Assembly: GCA_947475875.1 (NCBI GenBank)
Contig: CANJME010000008.1
Span: 1-64,000 of the forward strand
DNA length: 64,000 bases
Source of the DNA: Caulobacteraceae bacterium
GTDB lineage: Bacteria; Pseudomonadota; Alphaproteobacteria; Caulobacterales; Caulobacteraceae
Reading direction: 5' to 3'
In this document: positions 15,316-24,133 of the stretch, piece by piece
Layout of the letters: every line of letters begins with the position of its first letter
Numbering within the stretch: position 1 is the first letter of the stretch
The notes under the pieces: generated by a model
Told to the model about the DNA's origin: nothing
Databases searched by the model: none
The model's input: only the letters and a program-made list of their open reading frames with translations
Program-made: the position numbers and the translations under genes

Positions 15316-15344
15316 GCCGATCCGGCGGCGATGTCCGGATCGGC
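15316..15344. terminator. Hairpin between convergent fixK and lipoprotein genes
   Basis: A perfect 10-bp stem (GCCGATCCGG / CCGGATCGGC) with a 9-base loop. It sits 13 bp after the fixK stop and 20 bp before the end of the opposite gene, so it could stop both. No strong T-run follows. Confidence 0.55.
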
Positions 15345-15363
15345 AATGTCTTCCAAAGCACGG

Positions 15364-15762
15364 CTAGTGGACCGTAACCATTACTCTCATGGTGTCGTCC
15401 GTGGTCGGCTGCTGATCGGGCTGGCGGTAGGAGAAAGTCAGCTCCTGCTGTCCGGGCGCCGCGCCGACATACTCGTAGACATCCAGGTTCAGGGCCCCAT
15501 TGGCCGCTGGAACCGCCTTGTGCGTAGGCCCGGTCAGGGCCGAAGCGGCAGAGGAGGTGACGATCCAGTCGGTCTTGGGTCCGTCCATATCCGTCAGTTT
15601 GACGATTAGCGTCTGGCCCACCTTCACATCCACCTTGTCGCGGTCCATCGGGTTGTCGATGACCCGAGGGGTGGGTGAGGACTGGCAAGCACTCAGGATT
15701 GAAAGGGCTGCGAGGGCGGTCGCGGTCAGGGCCGAACGCGGGAAAGAGTGGGTGTGATACAT
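15364..15762 (-). CDS. Lipoprotein with a chagasin-like (inhibitor I42-like) domain
   Basis: 132 residues. Lipobox LSAC (Cys near 26) after a hydrophobic stretch. The mature part VDVKVGQTLIVKL..TDWIVTSS..GALNLDVYEYVGAAPGQQELTFSYRQP..MRVMVTV has the strand order and GQTL / PGQQELTFSYRQP pattern of chagasin-type cysteine-protease inhibitors, but the NPTTGY loop is not clear, so the assignment is tentative. A FixK box 55 bp upstream puts it in the oxygen regulon. Confidence 0.6.
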   Translation of the reverse strand: MYHTHSFPRSALTATALAALSILSACQSSPTPRVIDNPMDRDKVDVKVGQTLIVKLTDMDGPKTDWIVTSSAASALTGPTHKAVPAANGALNLDVYEYVGAAPGQQELTFSYRQPDQQPTTDDTMRVMVTVH

Positions 15763-15816
15763 GACATGCTCCTTGGATGAACTTCGCCATCAAGGCGGCT
15801 TTGCCGCGCGCCAACC

Positions 15817-15830
15817 TTGAGCAGGATCAA
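15817..15830 (-). promoter_or_regulatory. FixK/FNR box between the lipoprotein and a divergent micro-protein gene
   Basis: TTGAGCAGGATCAA fits TTGA-N6-TCAA. It is 55 bp from the lipoprotein start (15762, minus) and 160 bp from the micro-protein start (15991, plus), so it mainly suits the lipoprotein gene. Confidence 0.65.
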
Positions 15831-15836
15831 CAAACG

Positions 15837-15858
15837 CCTCCGTAAATATACGTAGGGG
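15837..15858. promoter_or_regulatory. Candidate FixJ-type site in the 15.76-15.99 kb divergent promoter
   Basis: CCTCCGTAAATATACGTAGGGG, containing TACGTAG (one base from GTAMGTAG). It aligns well with the segment upstream of fixK, including a shared CCTGAAT about ten bases after the G-run. Confidence 0.45.
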
Positions 15859-15990
15859 TTATTCCTGAATGTCACCTGACCCGCCCGCGCCGTAAGGTTT
15901 GCGGCATTCAGGAGCCGCCTGAGCTTCGGGGCAGATCAATGATCCGCCAGTCGCCTTGGACCATCCTGCAACATCATTTCGGAGGTGCTC

Positions 15991-16167
15991 ATGTCGTTTG
16001 CGTCACAGATTTATCTCGCCATGGTCGTTGGCGGTTTCTCGCTCTTCTTCGTGACTTTGATGTTCATCTGGATCTCGACACGAGGCTGGGCCCCCAGGGA
16101 CGAAGTCGCGATCCCGGTCTTCGAGCCGCACCACTCCGAAATCGAGGCGCCCCGCCTCGCTGCATGA
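15991..16167 (+). CDS. Single-helix membrane micro-protein
   Basis: 58 residues from ATG 15991, with GGAGG five bases upstream (GGAGGTGCTCATG, the same context as the start at 4428). One membrane helix (about 8-30, IYLAMVVGGFSLFFVTLMFIWI), then a short soluble tail rich in acidic residues and Pro. The size and layout resemble small accessory subunits of respiratory oxidases (CcoQ/CydX-like), but no specific family is recognised. It lies behind a possible FixJ site and before the FixK-controlled cytochromes. Confidence 0.7.
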   Translation: MSFASQIYLAMVVGGFSLFFVTLMFIWISTRGWAPRDEVAIPVFEPHHSEIEAPRLAA

Positions 16168-16209
16168 AATCAGGGGCTTCCGCTTCCCCCATCTTCCTGG
16201 GAGCCTTTG

Positions 16210-16231
16210 GGCCGGCTGGCGAAAGTCGGCC
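16210..16231 (+). terminator. Hairpin after the membrane micro-protein gene
   Basis: 8-bp stem GGCCGGCT / AGTCGGCC with one G-U pair and loop GGCGAA, followed by a short GTTTC. A plausible weak terminator between the micro-protein and the FixK box for the next operon. Confidence 0.4.
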
Positions 16232-16262
16232 GGCCGTTTCATATCCGCCAGCCGGCCGCCTA

Positions 16263-16276
16263 TTGATTTCTGTCAA
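16263..16276 (+). promoter_or_regulatory. FixK/FNR box upstream of the cytochrome-Usp operon
   Basis: TTGATTTCTGTCAA, an exact match to TTGAT-N4-GTCAA, 96 bp before the ATG at 16372. Confidence 0.72.
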
Positions 16277-16371
16277 TGTGGCTTGAAAAGGCGCAGCTAG
16301 GGTCACGAGGGGGGCGTTCCAAATCCGCTTCGCCCCTCCCAACTCAAGAGGCCAGAAGGAGATTTGATTCC

Positions 16372-16890
16372 ATGTCGAAAACATCGTTTACCGCGACACT
16401 GACCATGTTCGCCGCCGCGGCCGCCCTGTCGGCCTGCAGCCCGGCGCCGACACCAAGTGACACCGCCAGCGCCCCGCCGGCGCCCACCCCGCCTTTCTCC
16501 ATCAACGAGATGATGGTGATGATCGTCGATCAGCCCGGCGAGCTGCTGTGGGACGTCGAAAAAGCCGGTCACGCGCCGAAGACCGACGAAGACTGGTACA
16601 ATCTGGAAAACCACGCCGTCTCGCTGGCTTCGGCCGCGACACTGATCCAGCTGGGTGGAACGGGCCCTGCCGACGCCGGCTGGGTCAAGCAGGACACTTG
16701 GCGCTCGACTGCCCAACAGCTGGGCACAGCCGCGCTCGCGGCCCGCACCGCCGCCCACGCCAAGGACCTGGCCGCGCTGACCACCGCCAACGGCCAGATT
16801 GTCGCGGCTTGCGAGGGCTGCCACAAGGAATTCAAGCCCGATATTCCCACCGGAAAGCTGTTCCTGCATCAACGGCCCGGCTCCAACTGA
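16372..16890 (+). CDS. Cytochrome c'-like lipoprotein, paralogue 3
   Basis: 172 residues from ATG 16372 (AGAAGGAG upstream); the longer frame from 16276 runs into the FixK box. Lipobox LSAC (Cys22), then a Pro/Ala/Thr linker (25-41), helices, and the haem motif CEGCH (147-151) near the C-terminus, as in class II cytochromes. Distantly like the 6427 and 7128 products (similar ordering, HAKDLAALTTANGQIVAACEGCH). First gene of a FixK-preceded operon with a class I cytochrome and a Usp. Confidence 0.85.
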   Translation: MSKTSFTATLTMFAAAAALSACSPAPTPSDTASAPPAPTPPFSINEMMVMIVDQPGELLWDVEKAGHAPKTDEDWYNLENHAVSLASAATLIQLGGTGPADAGWVKQDTWRSTAQQLGTAALAARTAAHAKDLAALTTANGQIVAACEGCHKEFKPDIPTGKLFLHQRPGSN

Positions 16891-16908
16891 GCCACCCGAT
16901 CCTACACC

Positions 16909-17241
16909 ATGTCCGGTAAAGACCTGAAGTTGGCGTGTGTCGCGCTGGCAGCTCTCAATTTGGCTGCCTGCGCACACGCGGTCGAGACACCGAACGAGGC
17001 GGCCGGCCATCGGCTTGCCGACCGTCACTGCGGTGCCTGTCATGCCGTCGACGGCCCGGGGCCCAGTCCCCTGGCCGACGCGCCGGCCTTCCGCGATCTG
17101 CCGTCCCGCTTCCCGGTCAAGCGCTTTACCCGCGCCTATCGGAACGGTCTGTTCGAGGGCCACCCGCGAATGCCGCCGGTGGAACTCGGACCGGATGAAC
17201 TGAAAGAGTTGTCGGCGTATCTGGGTCAGATGCGGCGTTGA
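16909..17241 (+). CDS. Small monohaem cytochrome c lipoprotein
   Basis: 110 residues. Lipobox LAAC (Cys21). Haem motif CGACH (41-45). Likely axial Met in HPRMPPVELGPDELKELSAYL. Paralogous to the product at 11523-11849 by the shared SPLxxAPxFRDL and RMP regions. Follows the cytochrome c' gene by 18 bp. A membrane-tethered periplasmic electron carrier is likely. Confidence 0.86.
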   Translation: MSGKDLKLACVALAALNLAACAHAVETPNEAAGHRLADRHCGACHAVDGPGPSPLADAPAFRDLPSRFPVKRFTRAYRNGLFEGHPRMPPVELGPDELKELSAYLGQMRR

Positions 17242-17278
17242 GCGGCAGTCCAGACCCCTACTTGCGAAAGGATTGACT

Positions 17279-18145
17279 ATGGTTCCGGAGACTGTTGTGG
17301 CCCACCGTGTTTCCACCACCCCGTTCGCCCAGGTGACCCTCGCGAGCGACCTGTCCTCCAGCGCCGCAGCCGCCTTTCCACACGCGCTAAAGCTGGCGCT
17401 CGCCAGCCGCGGACGGCTCGATATTGTGCATGCCGACTCGGACGCCGACCGGGCGGGACACCAGTGGCGATCATTTCCCGCCGTGCGCTCCGCCCTGGCC
17501 GGCTGGGGTCTGCTGGACCCCGGCGCGGACGAGACGGCTGTCGCTGAGCAGCTGGGCCTGCAGGTCGTCAAGACCGACATCGCGGCCTCTCAGCCGGGCT
17601 CGGCGCTGGCCTATCGCCTGTCGGTCAAGCCGGCGGACCTTCTGGTTGTCGGCGCCCATTCGAGGGATGGTCTGTCACGGCTGTTCCATCCATCGGTGGC
17701 CGAACCTCTGGCCCGGGCGAGCCGAATTCCTGTCCTCTTCGTTCCCGAAGGCTCTCAAGGCTTTGTCGATGTGGCGACCGGCGAGGCCCGCCTGCGCCAT
17801 GTGCTGATTCCCGTCGATCACGAGCCGACGCCCCAGGCGGCGGTGGATCTGGCGATCCGCCTGGCCGATCTGCTGGGCCAAACGCCCGAGTTCCATCTTC
17901 TGCATGTCGGGGCAGACGCCCCCGCCGTCCGCGAGGGACCGGATCACCGCATCCGGCGCATGACCCGCAACGGCCCGGTCGCCGACGCCATAGTGGCCGT
18001 CGCCGCCGAAATGGACGCAGACCTCATCGTCATGGCCACCGCGGGTCACGATAGTGTGCTGGATGCGCTGCGCGGCAGCATCGCCGAACAGGTTTTGCAC
18101 AAGGCGAGGCGGCCGTTGCTCACGACACCTGCCAACGCGGACTAA
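17279..18145 (+). CDS. Universal stress protein, tandem Usp domains
   Basis: 288 residues from ATG 17279 (AAAGGA upstream; TTG 17273 also in frame). Two full Usp domains: 1 at about 14-155 ([22 protein letters not shown] .. [24 protein letters not shown]) and 2 at about 170-285 ([19 protein letters not shown] .. [25 protein letters not shown]). In domain 2, [13 protein letters not shown] is the usual ATP-loop region. Last gene of the FixK-preceded cytochrome operon, so induction under low oxygen is expected. Unlike the Usp at 4416 this copy is complete. Confidence 0.9.
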   Translation: MVPETVVAHRVSTTPFAQVTLASDLSSSAAAAFPHALKLALASRGRLDIVHADSDADRAGHQWRSFPAVRSALAGWGLLDPGADETAVAEQLGLQVVKTDIAASQPGSALAYRLSVKPADLLVVGAHSRDGLSRLFHPSVAEPLARASRIPVLFVPEGSQGFVDVATGEARLRHVLIPVDHEPTPQAAVDLAIRLADLLGQTPEFHLLHVGADAPAVREGPDHRIRRMTRNGPVADAIVAVAAEMDADLIVMATAGHDSVLDALRGSIAEQVLHKARRPLLTTPANAD

Positions 18146-18228
18146 TCATCGTCGCGGCCGCTCGGTTGCGCTCATCCTCGTGCGGAGTTAGGACCGACCG
18201 GGCCCGGCAGGGGGCCGCGAGGAGATCC

Positions 18229-19374
18229 ATGTTCGACGCTATGACCCCAGCGCTAGGCGAGACCACGGATGCCATCCGCGAGACTACCGCGCGGTTTGCG
18301 AAGGACAAGATCGCGCCGATCGCCGCCCGCATTGATGAGGACAACGCCTTTCCGCGTGAGCTGTGGCCACAGATGGGGGAGCTGGGTCTGCACGGGATCA
18401 CCGTCGAGGAGGAATTCGGCGGGTTGGGCCTGGGGTACCTCGAGCATGTGGTGGCGGTAGAGGAAATCTCCCGTGCCTCGGCCTCGATCGGGCTGTCGTA
18501 TGGCGCCCATTCCAATCTCTGCGTCAACCAGATCCGCCGCTGGGCGCGCGAGGATCAGAAGCACAAGTATCTGCCCAAGCTGATCAGCGGCGAGCATGTC
18601 GGCTCGCTGGCCATGAGCGAGGCGGGGTCGGGATCGGACGTGGTGTCCATGGCGCTGCGGGCGCGCAAAACCGACACGGGCTATGTGCTGAACGGGACCA
18701 AGTTCTGGATCACCAATGCGCCGCACGCCGATACGCTGGTGGTCTACGCCAAGAGCGGCGACGGCAATGCAATCACCGCCTTCATCATCGAAAAGGGCAC
18801 GCCCGGTTTCACCGTCTCGCCCAAGCTCGACAAGATGGGCATGCGCGGATCGGACACCGCCGAGCTGGTCTTCATCGATTGCGAAGTGCCGGACGAGGCG
18901 GTGCTGGGTCCCCTGCATGGCGGGGTGGGCGTCTTGATGAGCGGACTCGACTATGAGCGGGCGGTGCTCTCGGGCGGGCCGCTGGGGATAATGCAGGCGT
19001 GCCTCGACGTCGTTTTGCCCTATGTGCGCGACCGCAAGCAGTTTGGAAAACCGATCGGCTCGTTCCAGCTGATGCAGGGCAAGATCGCCGACATGTATGT
19101 CGCGCTGAACTCGGCCAGGGCCTATGTCTATTCGGTCGCCAGGGCGTGTGATGAGGGCAAATCGAGCCGGGTGGACGCGGCCGGCGCGATCCTTATGGCC
19201 TCGGAGAATGCGGTGAAGGTGGCCGCCGAGGCCATCCAGGCGCTGGGCGGTGCGGGCTATACGAAAGAGTGGCCGGTGGAGCGGTATCTGCGGGACGCCA
19301 AGCTCTATGATATCGGGGCGGGCACCAACGAAATCCGCCGCTATCTGATCGGCCGTGAGCTGATCGGCGTATGA
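18229..19374 (+). CDS. ivd: Isovaleryl-CoA dehydrogenase
   Basis: 381 residues from ATG 18229 (GAGGAGATCC upstream; the longer start at 18166 is rejected). An acyl-CoA dehydrogenase with the IVD-specific stretch [14 protein letters not shown] and the catalytic Glu on the substrate side in [12 protein letters not shown], the position that separates isovaleryl-CoA dehydrogenases from other family members. FAD loop motifs [10 protein letters not shown] and the C-terminal [12 protein letters not shown]-like segment ([16 protein letters not shown]) are present. It oxidises isovaleryl-CoA to 3-methylcrotonyl-CoA, passing electrons to ETF. It overlaps the carboxylase gene by 4 bp, so this is the leucine degradation operon. 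Confidence 0.95.
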   Translation: MFDAMTPALGETTDAIRETTARFAKDKIAPIAARIDEDNAFPRELWPQMGELGLHGITVEEEFGGLGLGYLEHVVAVEEISRASASIGLSYGAHSNLCVNQIRRWAREDQKHKYLPKLISGEHVGSLAMSEAGSGSDVVSMALRARKTDTGYVLNGTKFWITNAPHADTLVVYAKSGDGNAITAFIIEKGTPGFTVSPKLDKMGMRGSDTAELVFIDCEVPDEAVLGPLHGGVGVLMSGLDYERAVLSGGPLGIMQACLDVVLPYVRDRKQFGKPIGSFQLMQGKIADMYVALNSARAYVYSVARACDEGKSSRVDAAGAILMASENAVKVAAEAIQALGGAGYTKEWPVERYLRDAKLYDIGAGTNEIRRYLIGRELIGV

Positions 19375-20978
19375 GCATTCTGGCGACCACCATCGATCCG
19401 GCCTCGGACGGGTACAAGGCCAATGCCGGGGTCAATGCGGCGCTCGTTGAGCAGCTGAAGGCGCATGTCGCCCAAGCCGCGCTGGGCGGCAATGAGGCGT
19501 CTCGCAAACGGCATGTGGAGCGGGGCAAGCTGTTGCCGCGCGAGCGGGTCGAGCGGCTGGTGGATGCAGGCACCCCGTTCCTGGAGATCGGCCAGCTGGC
19601 GGCGCATGGGCTCTACAAGGGCGAGACGCCGGGCGCCGGGATCATCTGCGGCGTGGGCCGGGTCTCGGGCCGCGAGGTGGTGATCGTCTGCAACGACTCC
19701 ACGGTCAAAGGCGGGGCTTACGTGCCCATGACGGTGAAAAAGCACCTGCGGGCCCAGGAGATCGCGCTGGAGAACTGGCTGCCTTGCATCTATCTGGTCG
19801 ATAGCGGCGGCGCGAACCTGCCGTTCCAGGCGGATGTGTTTCCCGACCGCGATCACTTCGGCCGGATTTTCTACAATCAGGCGCGGATGAGTGCGGCGGG
19901 AATTCCGCAGATCGCCTGCGTCATGGGCAGCTGTACGGCGGGCGGGGCCTATGTACCGGCCATGAGCGACGAGACCATCATCGTCCGCGGTCAGGGCACG
20001 ATATTCCTGGGCGGGCCGCCACTGGTGAGGGCGGCGACGGGCGAGATCATCAGCGCCGAGGATCTGGGCGGAGCCGATACGCACGGGCGCAAGTCCGGCG
20101 TGGTGGATCACGTGGCCGACAATGACGAGCACGCGCTCTCGATCGTCCGCTCGATCGTGGCGCGGCTGAACCAGAAGAAGCCCGATAGCGTGGTGCTGCG
20201 CGAGCCGGAGGCGCCGAGGCTCGATCCGAACGATCTCTACGGCATCGTGCCGACCGATGTGCGCCAGCCCTATGAAGTGCGCGAGATCATCGGGCGGCTA
20301 GTCGATGGCTCGGCCTTTGACGAGTTCAAGGCCCTGTACGGCACGACCCTGGTCTGCGGGTTCGCCCACATCTGGGGTCAGCCGGTGGCGATTTTGGCCA
20401 ATAACGGCGTCCTGTTTTCCGAGAGCGCCCTGAAGGGCGCGCACTTCATCGAACTGGCCTGCCAGCGGAAGATCCCGCTCGTTTTCCTGCAGAACATCTC
20501 GGGCTTCATGGTCGGCGGCAAGTATGAGGCCGGCGGCATCGCCAAGGATGGGGCCAAGCTGGTCACGGCCGTGGCCTGCGCCAATGTGCCGAAATTCACG
20601 GTGATCATCGGCGGTTCGTTCGGGGCCGGCAACTACGGCATGTGCGGACGGGCCTATAGCCCCCGCTTTTTGTTCACCTGGCCCAATGCGCGGATCAGCG
20701 TCATGGGCGGGGAGCAGGCCGCGTCCGTCCTCGCCACCGTCAAGCGCGAGGCCATGGAGGCCAAGGGCGAGACCTGGTCCAAGGAAGACGAAGAAGCATT
20801 CCGAGCCCCGGTACGCGCCAGTTACGAAGCCGAGGGCGACCCCTATTTCGCCACGGCGCGGCTGTGGGACGACGGCATCATCGACCCGGTGCAGACGCGC
20901 GATGTGCTGGGCCTGGCGATTTCCGCGAGCCTGAACGCCCCCATCGAGGACGCGCGCTTCGGCGTGTTCCGGATGTGA
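19371..20978 (+). CDS. mccB: Methylcrotonyl-CoA carboxylase, carboxyltransferase (beta) subunit
   Basis: 535 residues, typical for the MCC beta subunit. N-terminal part has [21 protein letters not shown]; the acyl-CoA site [22 protein letters not shown] and the [16 protein letters not shown] oxyanion region follow; the C-terminal half has [17 protein letters not shown] and [16 protein letters not shown], all diagnostic of MccB. It moves CO2 from biotin to 3-methylcrotonyl-CoA to form 3-methylglutaconyl-CoA. ATGA overlap with ivd; the biotin subunit follows after 4 bp. Confidence 0.96.
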   Translation: MSILATTIDPASDGYKANAGVNAALVEQLKAHVAQAALGGNEASRKRHVERGKLLPRERVERLVDAGTPFLEIGQLAAHGLYKGETPGAGIICGVGRVSGREVVIVCNDSTVKGGAYVPMTVKKHLRAQEIALENWLPCIYLVDSGGANLPFQADVFPDRDHFGRIFYNQARMSAAGIPQIACVMGSCTAGGAYVPAMSDETIIVRGQGTIFLGGPPLVRAATGEIISAEDLGGADTHGRKSGVVDHVADNDEHALSIVRSIVARLNQKKPDSVVLREPEAPRLDPNDLYGIVPTDVRQPYEVREIIGRLVDGSAFDEFKALYGTTLVCGFAHIWGQPVAILANNGVLFSESALKGAHFIELACQRKIPLVFLQNISGFMVGGKYEAGGIAKDGAKLVTAVACANVPKFTVIIGGSFGAGNYGMCGRAYSPRFLFTWPNARISVMGGEQAASVLATVKREAMEAKGETWSKEDEEAFRAPVRASYEAEGDPYFATARLWDDGIIDPVQTRDVLGLAISASLNAPIEDARFGVFRM

Positions 20979-20982
20979 TGAC

Positions 20983-22872
20983 GTGATCGGGTCCGTGCTC
21001 ATCGCCAACCGGGGCGAGATCGCTTGCCGGATTATCCGTACGGCCAAACGGCTCGGCGTGCGGACGGTGGCGGTTTATTCCGAGGCCGATGCGAACGCTC
21101 TGCACGTGCGGATGGCCGATGAGGCCGTGGCTATCGGGCCGGCGGCGGCGCGCGACAGCTATCTGAAGGGCGATGTGGTGATCGCGGCGGCGAAGGCCAC
21201 GGGCGCCGAGGCGATCCATCCGGGCTACGGCTTCCTGTCCGAAAACGCCGAGTTCGCGAAGGCCGTGTTCGATGCGGGCCTGATCTGGGTCGGGCCGCCG
21301 CCCGCCGCCATTCTGGCCATGGGACTGAAGGACGCCGCCAAACAGCGGATGATCGAAGCGGGCGTGCCGGTGACGCCAGGCTATCTAGGCGAGGACCAGT
21401 CGGACGCGCGCCTGCAGAAAGAGGCCGACGCCATCGGCTATCCGCTCTTGATCAAGGCCGTGGCCGGCGGCGGCGGCAAGGGCATGCGCAAGGTCGAGAA
21501 AGCGGGCGAATTCGCCGCCGCTCTGGGCTCAGCCCGCCGGGAAGCGGCCGCATCGTTCGGCGATGATCGGGTATTGCTGGAGGTCTATGTCACCCGCCCG
21601 CGCCACATCGAGGTGCAGGTGTTCGCCGACAAGCATGGAAACGCGGTGCACCTCTATGAGCGCGACTGCTCGCTGCAGCGCCGCCACCAGAAGGTCATCG
21701 AGGAAGCCCCGGCGCCGGGTATGACGGCCGAGGTGCGCGCCGCGATCTGCGGGGCAGCAGTCAAGGCCGCGAAGGCCATCGCCTATGAGGGCGCGGGCAC
21801 CATCGAGTTTATCGCCGACGGCTCGGAAGGGCTGAGGGCCGACCGCATCTGGTTCATGGAAATGAACACCCGGCTGCAGGTCGAGCACCCGGTGACCGAG
21901 GCCATCACCGGCCAGGACCTGGTGGAATGGCAGCTGCGGGTGGCGAGCGGAGAGCCTCTGCCGCTGAGGCAGGAAGAGATCCCGCTGAACGGCTGGGCCA
22001 TGGAAGCGCGGCTCTATGCAGAAAATCCGGCGAAGGGGTTTCTGCCTTCGACGGGGCCGCTGACCCGCCTACGCCTGCCGAAGCATTCGGTGCGGGTCGA
22101 CACCGGCGTCGAGGAAGGCGGGGCGGTGACCCCCTGGTACGATCCAATGATCGCCAAGATTGTCGCCCATGCGGGAACGCGCGAGGCGGCCGCCGACAAG
22201 CTGGCCCGCGCTTGCCGGGGGATCGAGGTGTTTCCGGTCAAGACCAATGCGGCGTTTCTGGCCAGCTGCCTCGAGCATCCCGCCTTCGTGGCCGAGGAGA
22301 TCGACACCGGGTTCATCGACCGCCATCTCGATGGCCTTAAGGCGCCCATACCGCTCGCTGACGACATCTTGCGGGCGGGCGCCACCCAGCTTGCTCACGG
22401 CAAGGGGCCGGCGGCGGACGAGAGCGTCTGGTCGCCGAGACCCGGCGCCACGGGGTTCCGGCTGAACGGCGCGCCGCGCTCGACCCTCAAGGTGACGCTG
22501 GACGGCGAGGCGCGGGACCTGACGCTGACTTCGCCGGACTTCGCCCGGTTCGGCGGGACCTGGGACGGCGCCGACCTGATCGTCTTTGAACACGGCCAGG
22601 CCTTCCGGCTGGCCCTGCCGAGAGACCAGACGGCCACCGCAGGAGCCGCCGCGTCAGGCGATATCTTCTCGCCCATGCCGGGACGGATCGTCGCCGTCGA
22701 CGTGGCCGAGGGCGCGAGCGTCAAGAAGGGCGACAAGCTGATCGTGGTCGAAGCCATGAAGATGGAACACGCCCTGAACGCGCCGTCCGACGGTGTGGTC
22801 ACGGGCCTGACCGTCAAGGCCGGCGACCAGATCGAAGAAGGCAAGCTGCTGGCGCACGTGAAGCCGGCCTGA
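20983..22872 (+). CDS. mccA: Methylcrotonyl-CoA carboxylase, biotin-carrying (alpha) subunit
   Basis: 629 residues, GTG start. Biotin carboxylase domain from residue 2 (SVLIANRGEIACRIIRTAKRLG), ATP-grasp motif KAVAGGGGKGMR, and catalytic-loop FMEMNTRLQVEHPVTE. The C-terminal biotinyl domain has the target Lys in VEAMKMEH (about 590-597). With the beta subunit it makes the complete carboxylase. No methylglutaconyl-CoA hydratase or HMG-CoA lyase gene is in the cluster; the order continues with an acyl-CoA dehydrogenase 10 bp downstream. Confidence 0.95.
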   Translation: MIGSVLIANRGEIACRIIRTAKRLGVRTVAVYSEADANALHVRMADEAVAIGPAAARDSYLKGDVVIAAAKATGAEAIHPGYGFLSENAEFAKAVFDAGLIWVGPPPAAILAMGLKDAAKQRMIEAGVPVTPGYLGEDQSDARLQKEADAIGYPLLIKAVAGGGGKGMRKVEKAGEFAAALGSARREAAASFGDDRVLLEVYVTRPRHIEVQVFADKHGNAVHLYERDCSLQRRHQKVIEEAPAPGMTAEVRAAICGAAVKAAKAIAYEGAGTIEFIADGSEGLRADRIWFMEMNTRLQVEHPVTEAITGQDLVEWQLRVASGEPLPLRQEEIPLNGWAMEARLYAENPAKGFLPSTGPLTRLRLPKHSVRVDTGVEEGGAVTPWYDPMIAKIVAHAGTREAAADKLARACRGIEVFPVKTNAAFLASCLEHPAFVAEEIDTGFIDRHLDGLKAPIPLADDILRAGATQLAHGKGPAADESVWSPRPGATGFRLNGAPRSTLKVTLDGEARDLTLTSPDFARFGGTWDGADLIVFEHGQAFRLALPRDQTATAGAAASGDIFSPMPGRIVAVDVAEGASVKKGDKLIVVEAMKMEHALNAPSDGVVTGLTVKAGDQIEEGKLLAHVKPA

Positions 22873-22882
22873 GGAAAGACTG

Positions 22883-24043
22883 ATGCGCGACTTCACCGAG
22901 GAACAAACCCTCTTCCGCTCGGCCTATCGACGGTTCCTGGAGGAAGAGATCGCGCCGCACATGGACGAGTGGCGGACGGCTGGCATCGTCGATCGCAGCG
23001 CGTTCAGGAAGGCGGGCGATCAGGGGATGCTGATGATCTGGCCGGATGAGAAGTACGGCGGGCTGGGCGACAATGACTTCCGCTACGAGCAGGTGATCAT
23101 CGAGGAGACCGTCCGTGCCGGCTGCGGCGAGTGGTACAACACCCTGCATTCGCGCCTGGTCGGCCCCTATTTCCAGCGCTTCGGCACCGAGGAACAGCGA
23201 CTGCGCTTCCTGCCGAAATGCGTGACCGGCGAGACGATTCTAGCCGTCGCCATGACCGAGCCCGGCGCGGGCAGCGACCTCTCATCGATCCGCACGACGG
23301 CCAAGGACATGGGCGACCATTTCCTGCTCAACGGTTCGAAGGTCTTTATCTCGAACGGCATCAACGCCGACCTGATCGTCACCGCCGCCAAGGTAGACGG
23401 CATGGCCGGCAAGCACGCCATGGTGCTGCTGGTGGTCGAGCGCGGCATGGAGGGCTTTGCCCGCGGCCGGAACCTCGAAAAGATCGGCCTGCACGCCCAG
23501 GACACCGCCGAGCTGTTCTTCGACAATGTGAAAATCCCCAAGGCCAATGTGCTGGGCGAGCCCGGCAAGGGCTTTCACCATCTGACCGAGAGCCTGGCCG
23601 AGGAACGCCTGATCGGCGCGGCCGGTTACCTGGCCACCGCCCGGCGCGCCTTCGACGTCACGCGCGACTACGTCATGCAGCGCCAGGTGTTCGGCCAGCG
23701 GCTGTCGGACATCCAGAACACTCAGTTCCGCATGGCCGAGCTGGATGCCGAGATCGACATGCTGCAGGTCTATGTCGACCACTGCGTTAAGCTGCACAAT
23801 GACGGCCAGCTGACCGCCAACGCCGCCGCCAAGGCCAAAATGCTGGGCAGCGAAATCGAGTGGAAGACGGTCGACCAGTGCCTGCAGCTGCACGGCGGCA
23901 ACGGCTATATGAAGGAATATGAGATCAGCCGCCTGTTCACCGACGCGCGCATGAGCCGCATCTATGCCGGCTCGTCCGAGATCATGCGCTACATCATCGG
24001 GCGGGATGTGTTCTCCCAGAAGTACCGCAGCTTCCTGGAGTAG
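22883..24043 (+). CDS. Acyl-CoA dehydrogenase (long-chain type)
   Basis: 386 residues. Complete acyl-CoA dehydrogenase: [20 protein letters not shown] (FAD/substrate loop), the flexible middle domain, catalytic Glu in the LAEERL region of helix G (LTESLAEERLIGAAGYLATA), and the C-terminal YAGSSEIMRYIIGRDV. The overall pattern, with EEQTLFRSAYRRFLEEEIAPH at the start, resembles long-chain/ACADL-like enzymes more than IVD. Probably takes a different acyl-CoA from the first gene of this operon. GAGGAAAG precedes the ATG. Confidence 0.9.
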   Translation: MRDFTEEQTLFRSAYRRFLEEEIAPHMDEWRTAGIVDRSAFRKAGDQGMLMIWPDEKYGGLGDNDFRYEQVIIEETVRAGCGEWYNTLHSRLVGPYFQRFGTEEQRLRFLPKCVTGETILAVAMTEPGAGSDLSSIRTTAKDMGDHFLLNGSKVFISNGINADLIVTAAKVDGMAGKHAMVLLVVERGMEGFARGRNLEKIGLHAQDTAELFFDNVKIPKANVLGEPGKGFHHLTESLAEERLIGAAGYLATARRAFDVTRDYVMQRQVFGQRLSDIQNTQFRMAELDAEIDMLQVYVDHCVKLHNDGQLTANAAAKAKMLGSEIEWKTVDQCLQLHGGNGYMKEYEISRLFTDARMSRIYAGSSEIMRYIIGRDVFSQKYRSFLE

Positions 24044-24133
24044 AGACGGCGGTTGCGATTTTGCGGCGCTAGCCAAGTCCTCACGCGCTCGCTATGGATT
24101 TTTCCAAAGAATAAAGTCTGGGAGGACTTACCG

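Noticed and set aside
15916-15934. TTCGGGGCAGATCAA-like half site before the membrane micro-protein
   Set aside because: Only one good half (ATCAA) and wrong spacing for a FixK box.
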